Shown piece by piece: positions 32,068 through 38,253 of a DNA stretch of 63,624 nt. The stretch is taken from the IMG/VR virus record IMGVR_UViG_3300046167_000634, positions 1 through 63,624 of that record, one strand, 5' to 3'. The notes beneath the pieces were generated by a model, which made no database searches, had not been told where the DNA came from, and saw only the letters and a list, made by a program, of their open reading frames with translations. Both the position numbers and the translations under genes were made by a program. Position 1 is the stretch's first letter. The number at the start of each line of letters is the position of its first letter. This stretch comes from a virus.

Positions 32068-33037
32068 TTACCAAATGTCTTCAAAGTCCTCGCCTTCACC
32101 AGCTTTCGAATAATCCGTCGGCCGAACCGCGAAAAAATCAGTATGAGTATGCCCCCCGGTAAGATGGTAGAACCAATCAAGATTGCTTGCTGCGTTTTTG
32201 TCAAATGGGATATGCGACTTAAGATCCGCGTAACCGAGTTCAACGAGTTTTTCATTTGTTCTCTTTTTTATAAAGTGTTTTAAATCATTTGCTTTAATGC
32301 CTTCAATGTCACCCATCTCAAACATTTTATCTATATACTTACATTCAAGTTTTACCATTGTTTCGGCAGCGGTAATAATATCTTTCCGACATAAGCTCTG
32401 CTAATTGATTGTTTTCACTGCACATATCGCGAAACAACTTACAACCCATTTTACTATGAAGTGATTCGTCGCGAACACTCCATTTCATTTGTTGTCCGAT
32501 ACCCTTAAGTAAATTGCGTAACTGGAAACTATATAAAACAGCAAAAGCTGAATAGAGACTAACACCTTCGGCGAAAGCTGAAAAAATTGCCAAAGACTTT
32601 CCAATACCAACAGAACTTGAACCGCTGTAAGCAACCAAATTATCAAATCTTTCTGCCGTAGCAGGCTCGTGTAAGAATGCTTCATAATCTTCTAATCCTA
32701 ATGTTTCATTTAAATAACTATATGCAACCGCATGTATTGTTTCTTGCGAACCAAACATCATTGCCATTTGTTGTATCTCGTGTTTAGGAAACCAACCTAC
32801 TACTTTCTGCGTCCAATAATCTGACACAGCACATTCAGTTTGAGCAAAACCTAAAAGTATATTACCTACTAAGTTTTTCTCTTCGTCTGTTAGTTTCTCT
32901 TTCCAATCTTTAACGTCTCCTTGCATTGGTATTTCAGTATGTAACCAAAATGCTTGTGCTTGTTTTAACCAACCTTCATTGTAATATTCAGGATATTCAA
33001 AAGGTTTATATGCTATACGCTCATCAAATAATCCCAT
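32068..33037 (-). CDS. nrdB: Ribonucleotide reductase class I small (beta) subunit (one frame break)
   Basis: Provides the diiron-tyrosyl radical for NrdA. FGSQETIHAVAYSYL contains the Glu-x2-His and, four residues after that His, the Tyr matching the radical Tyr122 of the E. coli protein, which fits class Ia. Further ligands appear in FAEGVSLYSAF and RDESLHSKM. The frame is broken near 32377 at an AAA run; removing one A yields DIITAAETMVKLECKYI. The C-terminus FEDIW is the peptide that docks to NrdA. The start overlaps the stop of the 49-residue gene upstream (TAATG). Confidence 0.9.
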
Positions 33038-33186
33038 TAATTTTCTATTTCAATTGCAATATCAATAAATGGTAAATATATAACGTGTTGATGGTGTGTA
33101 TCTCCATGATATGTGCGCATACCCACAACAATGCCTGGGTATGTACCTAAGCTAACTGACCAATCTTTTTTCTTTTTATTATCCAT
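33037..33186 (-). CDS. Small hypothetical protein upstream of nrdB (49 aa)
   Basis: Reads MDNKKKKDWSVSLGTYPGIV and ends in a PFIDIAIEIEN strand. The stop TAA shares its last A with the nrdB start. I recall similar short proteins (SLGTYPG...MRTY) in Bacteroidota phages, without function. Found by translating the gap, because it is too short for usual gene calls. Confidence 0.65.
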   Translation of the reverse strand: MDNKKKKDWSVSLGTYPGIVVGMRTYHGDTHHQHVIYLPFIDIAIEIEN

Positions 33187-33352
33187 ATACTTTTATATTA
33201 TGTTCTTCGTGTAATTTTACTATATCTTTATATTTTACATATCCTTTTTGATTGATAGACCACTTAATAAATTTATCAATCTGCCGCTCCTTATATTTTT
33301 GGCGGGCTACGTGTTTCGAGAGTTTAGGATTAACTCTATTGTTCTGTCGCAT
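33179..33352 (-). CDS. Small hypothetical basic protein (57 aa)
   Basis: ATG at 33352 gives MRQNNRVNPKLSKHVARQKY with a Lys/Arg-rich helical body, ending KVYG. It overlaps its upstream neighbour by 46 bases and the next gene by 8, so the three are tightly packed and probably translated together. No family is recognised; basic character may mean nucleic-acid binding. Confidence 0.5.
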   Translation of the reverse strand: MRQNNRVNPKLSKHVARQKYKERQIDKFIKWSINQKGYVKYKDIVKLHEEHNIKVYG

Positions 33353-33762
33353 TCAGCTTGATTTTGTGGTTTATATAATGTATAACTAGGAAACTGCTGT
33401 GACACTAGCAACTTAAATAGCTTCCAACGGATTGGAAAAGATTCATTTGCTCTGCCCTTAGTTTCAATAATAAAGTCTTCGCCTATAAAGTCAGGTGTAT
33501 ATTTTATTGGTAATATACGTTTACTGCCTCTATTTTGATAGCTGCCTTTACCATTAGCTTGTCTTTCAAAAGCTTCGTTTTCAAAATGAAAACCATTAAT
33601 AAGTACAAAAGTTTCACCCTCATACTTAGCTTTAATTTTAGCTTTCTTCAATCCCATATACATATAGCGTTCAAGCCCTGAAGCAAAGTTGATGCCATCA
33701 TATGATACCTTCTTTGCTTGTACAGGGCCTCGCTTTTTTCTTTTAAATGTTTTTCTTCGCAT
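33307..33762 (-). CDS. T7 endonuclease I-like (PD-(D/E)xK) nuclease
   Basis: The 151-residue product has a short basic N-terminus, SGLERYMYMGLKKAKIKAKYE, then YTPDFIGEDFIIETKGRANE, which supplies the D...ExK catalytic core. T7 endonuclease I has SGLE and YTPDF...VETKG at matching spacing. Such enzymes resolve four-way junctions and debranch recombination intermediates before packaging. It overlaps the previous (upstream) gene by 20 bases. Confidence 0.8.
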   Translation of the reverse strand: MRRKTFKRKKRGPVQAKKVSYDGINFASGLERYMYMGLKKAKIKAKYEGETFVLINGFHFENEAFERQANGKGSYQNRGSKRILPIKYTPDFIGEDFIIETKGRANESFPIRWKLFKLLVSQQFPSYTLYKPQNQAECDRTIELILNSRNT

Positions 33763-33973
33763 CTCTAATATAACATTCTTCTACTTCATTACGAAGTACC
33801 ATTCGTGCTTTTTCTAAATAGTTAACAGCATCCATAAGTTCTTCTTGCAAATGTTGTAACCATCTATCAAGCGGTTGATCATCATCGGCAAGTGTAACAC
33901 CGTATTTTTTATAGCCTACATCTGAGCGGCTTTGTATTTTATCAATTACTTGTTTAATTATTTGATCTCTCAT
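33743..33973 (-). CDS. Small MazG-superfamily-like protein (76 aa)
   Basis: Helical protein with RSDVGYKKYGVTLADDDQPL and WLQHLQEELMDAVNYLEK; the Glu-Glu-x2-Asp pattern and the KYG.TL...D motif are found in phage nucleotide pyrophosphohydrolases of the MazG/DUF550 type. Possibly trims dNTPs or guanosine nucleotides. Overlaps its upstream neighbour by 4 bases. Confidence 0.6.
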   Translation of the reverse strand: MRDQIIKQVIDKIQSRSDVGYKKYGVTLADDDQPLDRWLQHLQEELMDAVNYLEKARMVLRNEVEECYIRDAKKNI

Positions 33974-34731
33974 ACCGTGTCTTTTACAAATGTTCCATTT
34001 ACCATATTTCCAGTTCTATTACTGATCTCGCCATATGCACTATCGATACAATGCTCAATGTTGACACCAGCCAAAGTGGAAAGATTGGTAAGTACCACAA
34101 CGGCATCACCAATAGCGTCAATAATGTCCTCTTTATTGTTTTTGAGTATGGCGTCCGCAAGCTCGCCAACTTCTTCAAGTAACTTAATATATTGTGTTTT
34201 AACATCTCCATTTTGTGTTATGCCACGAACATCTGCCCATGAGCGAATTAAATCAAATGTATTATTACCAAGTGCCGGTTCCGCTATAAAAGCTTCGTGA
34301 TAAGCTTTGTTATATATGTAGCATCGGCCATCGTTATACATAGAAGGCTTTGCGTTAGCTACTATCCAGGGTATTGTTTCACTTGATATTTTAAATTTAC
34401 CAAGCCAGGTGTCCCATTCGGTACCTTGGTTATCCATTAGTGCGCCTTTTAGTTTGTTCATTGGCACTGGGAATGTTGTTGTTTGGTCTGTCGGGTTTAT
34501 TTTCATTTTATTTAATTTATTAAAGTATAAATTTTTATACTTTTTGTTATCTACTCTATAGCCATAAGACTTTTGAAGTTCTATTTCGCGGTCTGATATA
34601 TAATCTATATCGTCTGACTGCTCAAGAACTTCATATTCGTTAGGCTTATAGCCCTGCTGTTTAGTAACGCGAATAAAAAGATTACGTGTAACACCTATCT
34701 TCTTACCTGGTATGTGATATAAATAATACAT
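33970..34731 (-). CDS. MazG-type nucleotide pyrophosphohydrolase with GIY-YIG-like N-terminus
   Basis: 253 residues. Residues 1-60 (MYYLYHIPGKKIGVTRNLFI) resemble the start of a GIY-YIG nuclease but lack a clear YxG partner, so activity is uncertain. Residues ~165-245 are MazG: KLLEEVGELADAILKNNKED, IIDAIGDAVVVL, with the Glu and Asp metal ligands. MazG-type enzymes hydrolyse nucleoside triphosphates and can counter ppGpp. Its context in a nucleotide-metabolism operon fits. The middle ~100 residues (WDTWLGKFKIS) are unrecognised. Confidence 0.65.
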   Translation of the reverse strand: MYYLYHIPGKKIGVTRNLFIRVTKQQGYKPNEYEVLEQSDDIDYISDREIELQKSYGYRVDNKKYKNLYFNKLNKMKINPTDQTTTFPVPMNKLKGALMDNQGTEWDTWLGKFKISSETIPWIVANAKPSMYNDGRCYIYNKAYHEAFIAEPALGNNTFDLIRSWADVRGITQNGDVKTQYIKLLEEVGELADAILKNNKEDIIDAIGDAVVVLTNLSTLAGVNIEHCIDSAYGEISNRTGNMVNGTFVKDTV

Positions 34732-34734
34732 AAT

Positions 34735-35418
34735 TTATATTGCTACAGGTGCTGGTATATGAGGACCGTGTTGATAATCAACTAGTCGCACACCTTTGTT
34801 AGTACAAAATCTATATGCTGGTAAATTTCTAACTGGCTGCTCTAAATATTTCTTTACCGCTTCAATTTGGTTTAGATACACATGAGCATCAATAATATTT
34901 ACCGCAAGTTTACCTATTTGATAGCCTGTTTTATGTGCTACATAATTCATAATTAAAGTAAATAATGCAACATCATAAGGCACTCCTAAATACATATCCC
35001 CAGATCTTTGTACTACAAACATATTAATTTTTCCGTTCTCAACAAAGAATTGAAAGTATAAATAACAAGGAGGTAATGCCATCTTTTCTTGCTCAGCTGG
35101 ATTCCACAGCGATATAACATGACGACGGCTATCTGGTTCGTGACATAAGCCCCATATAACGTCCTTCATCTGATCAAAACCTTGACTATTAAAGTTTCTA
35201 AGCTGATGGCCATAAACAGGCCCTAAATCGCCATTTTCATCTGCCCAAGCATCCCATATTTTAACACCTGCTTTTTTAAATCTTTCAATGTTTGTTTCAC
35301 CATTTAAAAACCATTTCATTTCAGTGTTAAAAACTTTAGGGAACATCTTACGACCAGTTAATATAGGAAAGCGATTGTTAACATCAAATTCCATACTTTG
35401 ATTAAATATAGAATACAT
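34735..35418 (-). CDS. Thymidylate-synthase-family pyrimidine (hydroxy)methyltransferase, N-terminally short
   Basis: Motifs ADENGDLGPVYGHQ, DSRRHVISLWNP, ALPPCYLYFQF (nucleophilic Cys) and RSGDMYLGVPYDVAL are thymidylate synthase motifs. In dUMP enzymes the last one reads ..PFNIA.., with Asn reading the pyrimidine. Here it is Asp (codon at 34972-34974), which matches T4 dCMP hydroxymethylase Asp179, and Tyr follows the catalytic Cys where His is usual. So dCMP may be the substrate. The start is ~25 residues later than in E. coli ThyA and lacks the RTG phosphate-binding Arg. Upstream is a truncated ERF gene, so the N-terminus may be deleted. Confidence 0.75.
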   Translation of the reverse strand: MYSIFNQSMEFDVNNRFPILTGRKMFPKVFNTEMKWFLNGETNIERFKKAGVKIWDAWADENGDLGPVYGHQLRNFNSQGFDQMKDVIWGLCHEPDSRRHVISLWNPAEQEKMALPPCYLYFQFFVENGKINMFVVQRSGDMYLGVPYDVALFTLIMNYVAHKTGYQIGKLAVNIIDAHVYLNQIEAVKKYLEQPVRNLPAYRFCTNKGVRLVDYQHGPHIPAPVAI

Positions 35419-35626
35419 CTACTGCAACGGCAACACTTTCAATAACACCCTCACCTAAATAGGTTTCGTCTACTTTAAAGTACACATTGTACTTTTCATT
35501 AAACGGCTTTAGTGCTTCAAGTATATCTTCAGCAGATCGGAAATTATACTTTCCGAATGAATTAAAGCGACTCTTCTTTGCTTTAAATTCTTGTTGAATT
35601 TTACTTAATTTCTCGTGAATTGTCAT
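35402..35626 (-). pseudogene. ERF-family single-strand annealing protein, C-terminally truncated
   Basis: The N-terminal ~60 residues (KLSKIQQEFKAKKSRFNSFG, then KYNFRSAEDILEALKPF) match ERF-type annealing proteins, which are usually ~200 residues. The frame ends after 74 residues where it enters the following synthase gene in another frame. Either a deletion fused two genes or the assembly lost sequence. ERF proteins promote recombination with single-stranded DNA in phages. Confidence 0.7.
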
Positions 35627-35656
35627 ATATATATTATTACGTATTTATTACTTAAA

Positions 35657-36418
35657 CTACAGGTAATCAATAACTTGGTTCGATGGAACGTTATCAATTA
35701 ACTTCTCTATTGCTGCTTTTTTAATTTCAGATACACGCACATAATTACTTACTCCGTCTATATTTAATTTAGCAGCTATCTCCTTTGCTGGGTGTTTGTC
35801 ACAGTCTAAGCCATAAGATAATCTTATTACTTCATACTCTTTATCACTTAAATGCTCACTCATAAGGCCGAGTAAATAAGCATTCAGCAAAGCTATGTTA
35901 TAAGGCTCGGAGTTATCCGGTACTTGAAACATAGGGCTTTCGTTTTCACTTTCAAAATTCTCATCTATTGATGCAAATATTTGGTTAAAAAAGGTTTCAA
36001 CTATTTTTTTGTCTTTACCATAATTTTTACGTATCTCATTTAATTTATATTCTGGTATACGCATATCCCCTCTATTTATATCTATAGCTCTTCTAATAGC
36101 ACCTCGTATTCTTTTAGCTAAGAATGATTTGAGCGTTTTTTCAGGGTCGTCAGACTCTTTAACTTTATCCCAAACAATTCTATCGCATGCCACAGTAAGT
36201 CCTATTGCACCCTCTTGTATAAAATCATTTATACTAAGCACTCCAGACGCTTGCTGCATAGTAGAAAACTTTCGCGCTATATTTTCTACTAATGGTAAAA
36301 ACACGGTTTGCAGTTCTTCTCTAGTATAATCCCAAAAGTCTTTACTAGGTATTCTTTTTATTACTACATCTAGATCTTGTTTATATCTAATATAGTTCTG
36401 CACATTATACTTTTTCAT
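35657..36418 (-). CDS. Phage RNA polymerase sigma factor (sigma-70 family)
   Basis: 253 residues. LPLVENIARKFSTMQQASG and INDFIQEGAIGLTVACDRI correspond to region 2 (core binding and -10 recognition), followed by FLAKRIRGAIRRAIDIN. Residues ~190-245 (LSDKEYEVIRLSYGLD, AKEIAAKLN, RVSEIKKAAIEKL) form region 4 with its helix-turn-helix. It would direct host RNA polymerase to phage promoters, probably of the late cassettes. Its start overlaps the stop of the HTH gene by 14 bases, so the two regulators are cotranscribed. Confidence 0.85.
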   Translation of the reverse strand: MKKYNVQNYIRYKQDLDVVIKRIPSKDFWDYTREELQTVFLPLVENIARKFSTMQQASGVLSINDFIQEGAIGLTVACDRIVWDKVKESDDPEKTLKSFLAKRIRGAIRRAIDINRGDMRIPEYKLNEIRKNYGKDKKIVETFFNQIFASIDENFESENESPMFQVPDNSEPYNIALLNAYLLGLMSEHLSDKEYEVIRLSYGLDCDKHPAKEIAAKLNIDGVSNYVRVSEIKKAAIEKLIDNVPSNQVIDYL

Positions 36419-37019
36419 TTAAAAGCTCTTTCTCTTTGGTTAACTCATGTGTCATATTCCTGTACACCGTACGGGTTGAAACACTGAGAACTTTAGCTAT
36501 TGCTGCAACGGTAATTTTTTTATCATCATCGTGCAGTAATAACATTGTTTCATATATATCCTCTGGAGTTGCCTTGCTCCCTCTTCCTATGAGCTTTCCT
36601 ACTATAGATAATTTTTCACTCTTTGTCAACCCTGTATTGTCTTTAAAAATAACTTTTCTTAGTTTATTTTTAGGTGGTTGATCTAAATCCATCATACTGA
36701 TTTCGTAAATCATTGTCTTGAGTAGTAGCTCAGGCATGGTAAAGGTAGCAAATCCATTTGACTTTTCTGCAATAAACCATGCTAATTCTTCAAACTTATC
36801 CGGATTAAGCTGAGGATTGAGATACCAAAGAACAAGTAAATGCCACTTTAACGACTTATATGTTGTTATCTGTGCTTTACTTCTAAACAATGTATAGCAT
36901 TCATACGTCCCGTGCTCATAGAAATAACCCCACTCATAAACTTCTGTGGGTTTATCACTGATCGGATCACGTCGATAGACTATATTATTATTATTTAAGT
37001 AAAACATTTTGCGTGACAT
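36405..37019 (-). CDS. Helix-turn-helix DNA-binding protein, upstream of the sigma factor
   Basis: 204 residues. The C-terminal part has ITVAAIAKVLSVSTRTVYRN, a clear helix-turn-helix. The N-terminal part (YEWGYFYEHGTYECYTLFRS) is unrecognised. It likely controls early transcription or replication. An inverted repeat CGTCA-N6-TGACG lies 33 bases upstream of its start and could be its own operator. Confidence 0.65.
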   Translation of the reverse strand: MSRKMFYLNNNNIVYRRDPISDKPTEVYEWGYFYEHGTYECYTLFRSKAQITTYKSLKWHLLVLWYLNPQLNPDKFEELAWFIAEKSNGFATFTMPELLLKTMIYEISMMDLDQPPKNKLRKVIFKDNTGLTKSEKLSIVGKLIGRGSKATPEDIYETMLLLHDDDKKITVAAIAKVLSVSTRTVYRNMTHELTKEKELLNEKV

Positions 37020-37051
37020 TAGCCTGTTACTTTATATACTTAATTAGCTAG

Positions 37052-37067
37052 CGTCACACTTTTGACG
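37052..37067. promoter_or_regulatory. Possible operator: CGTCA-N6-TGACG inverted repeat
   Basis: A perfect 5-base inverted repeat with a 6-base spacer, upstream of the minus-strand HTH gene. It is adjacent to GCTAGC. It may be an autoregulatory site; short repeats in AT-rich DNA are common, so support is weak. Confidence 0.3.
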
Positions 37068-37117
37068 TACTAATTTTAATTTTCTGTTTATACCATTCAT
37101 TATTTGCTATTGCAAAT

Positions 37118-37609
37118 TTATACTTTTTCTGCGAATGGTCGTACAATTTTCTGCTCATTTTTATTTGCTATCTTATATTTGTCTCCTTCGTAGTAGTTCC
37201 AGTAAGCTGCAATACTATCACCTTCAACCTTATATTCATCTGGCATACACTGTGGTGGCTCGCACCAATCGTCGCCTTGTATATATCTAGGGTATTGAGA
37301 AAGAAAATCTCTACATTTGATTATAGTTAAATGTTCTTTACCATATCTTTTTGTATATTCTCTGCCCAATGCCATCATATATTCATACGCCCAAAAATAT
37401 GTAGTGCGTGATTTTCTAACCCATATTGTGGAGGGGTGATTTAAATGTGCTTGCTTATAAGGTATAAGATCTTTTAGTTCTTCATCGCCATAACAATGAT
37501 GCGCTGTACAAAGCATTTGCGCAGCTTCTAAGACCATCTTAACCTTATGCTTATCATAATGATAGCTAGCGGCTGTTACAGGGTCTCTATCGAGATAAAA
37601 TAAATTCAT
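37118..37609 (-). CDS. Conserved phage protein of unknown function (163 aa)
   Basis: The start at 37609 gives MNLFYLDRDPVTAASYHYDK and then HKVKMVLEAAQMLCTAHHC, followed by HLNHPSTIWVRKS and W..EYMMALGREYTKRYGK. I recall this FYLD.DP...DKH pattern in many phages but not a reliable function. An in-frame ATG at 37690 is rejected because the extra 27 residues come from the GC-rich repeat. It is the first minus-strand gene, so probably early. It lies 98 bases from the HTH gene. Confidence 0.7.
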   Translation of the reverse strand: MNLFYLDRDPVTAASYHYDKHKVKMVLEAAQMLCTAHHCYGDEELKDLIPYKQAHLNHPSTIWVRKSRTTYFWAYEYMMALGREYTKRYGKEHLTIIKCRDFLSQYPRYIQGDDWCEPPQCMPDEYKVEGDSIAAYWNYYEGDKYKIANKNEQKIVRPFAEKV

Positions 37610-37640
37610 TACAGTTCTTCGTATTTGAATGTAAATGCTA

Positions 37641-37688
37641 TACACTTGCGCTACGCGCTTCGCTACGCTCCGCGCTAGTTGCCGCGCC
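37641..37688. repeat. GC-rich palindromic cluster
   Basis: TACACTTGCGCTACGCGCTTCGC and following CTACGCTCCGCGC contain nested inverted copies of GCGC, CGCTACGC and GAGCG-type segments. Its GC content is far above the surrounding AT-rich DNA. It sits just upstream of the first early gene and could be a REP-like hairpin, a regulatory RNA structure or an inserted element. Confidence 0.6.
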
Positions 37689-37695
37689 AAATATA
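37688..37695 (-). promoter_or_regulatory. Candidate Bacteroidota-type -7 box (TATATTTG)
   Basis: The minus strand reads TATATTTG, matching the TAnnTTTG -7 consensus of Bacteroidota sigma-ABfr, 79 bases upstream of the first minus-strand gene. A -33 TTG at the expected distance is not clear. Fits an early promoter for the metabolic operon; low-information motif. Confidence 0.35.
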
Positions 37696-38001
37696 GTTTA
37701 TGGATCCCGGCACAGGATCTGGAAAGTCCGAAAAAACAACCTGAAACCTAAGAAAATGCGGGGAACCGGGCTAAAAAATATGGTTTTCCGTAGCGGCGGT
37801 GTTAGTGAAAATGAGTATATAACCCCTAACCTCTAAAAATCTAGTAACAAAATTAAAAAAGGCACCCCTTAATTTATTTGGTACCCTAAAATATGCGACG
37901 TTAACCTGTTAAGGTATATATAATAGTAGGCTATTGTCACTTCTAGGGGTGTAAAAACGGTAAAAAGCACGTAAAATACTATATTATATAAAAAATTAAA
38001 A
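37691..38001. other. Divergent intergenic region (early leftward / late rightward)
   Basis: No gene is supported here. It lies between divergent transcription units and should hold promoters for both. I see TTAAC-CT-GTTAA (an inverted repeat near 37900), a CACCCCT / AGGGGTG pair 75 bases apart, and stretches of A/T. No start-proximal SD site is seen for the rightward gene. An origin of replication is possible but unsupported. Confidence 0.4.
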
Positions 38002-38253
38002 GTGGGTAAGCAAAAATTGTCTCCAGAGGCTGCCAGGCGCAAGAAGAAGCGTGATCTTAAATATGCAAATAGCAAGGATCGCAAGGAAAAGCGTGCTGAT
38101 AGCCAAAAGAAACGTCGTGCGGCTAAAAAAGCAGGTAAAAAGATTGCTGGTAAAGACTACGATCACTATACGGGGACATTTGTTACAGCACATAGAAATA
38201 GAGGTGGAATGAATCCGCGTAGAAACGGTACTAAAAACGAAAAGAATGCCTAG
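38002..38253 (+). CDS. Small basic phage protein (83 aa)
   Basis: Starts with GTG (MGKQKLSPEAARRKKKRDLK) and is almost wholly Lys/Arg-rich until KKIAGKDYDHYTGTFV and HRNRGG. The type is common in phage late regions as far as I recall, and I suspect it binds nucleic acid. It is the first gene of the rightward block and overlaps the fibre gene by 8 bases. Confidence 0.65.
   Translation: MGKQKLSPEAARRKKKRDLKYANSKDRKEKRADSQKKRRAAKKAGKKIAGKDYDHYTGTFVTAHRNRGGMNPRRNGTKNEKNA

Noticed and set aside
32022-32255. Minus-strand 77-aa frame over the end of nrdB with a hydrophobic stretch
   Set aside because: It overlaps the well-supported NrdB C-terminus in another frame, and its composition is what the shadow frame of that gene would give.
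37610-37690. N-terminal extension of the 37118-37609 protein (MARQLARSVAK)
   Set aside because: These residues are encoded by the GC-rich palindromic cluster; the internal start MNLFYLDRDP fits the conserved protein.
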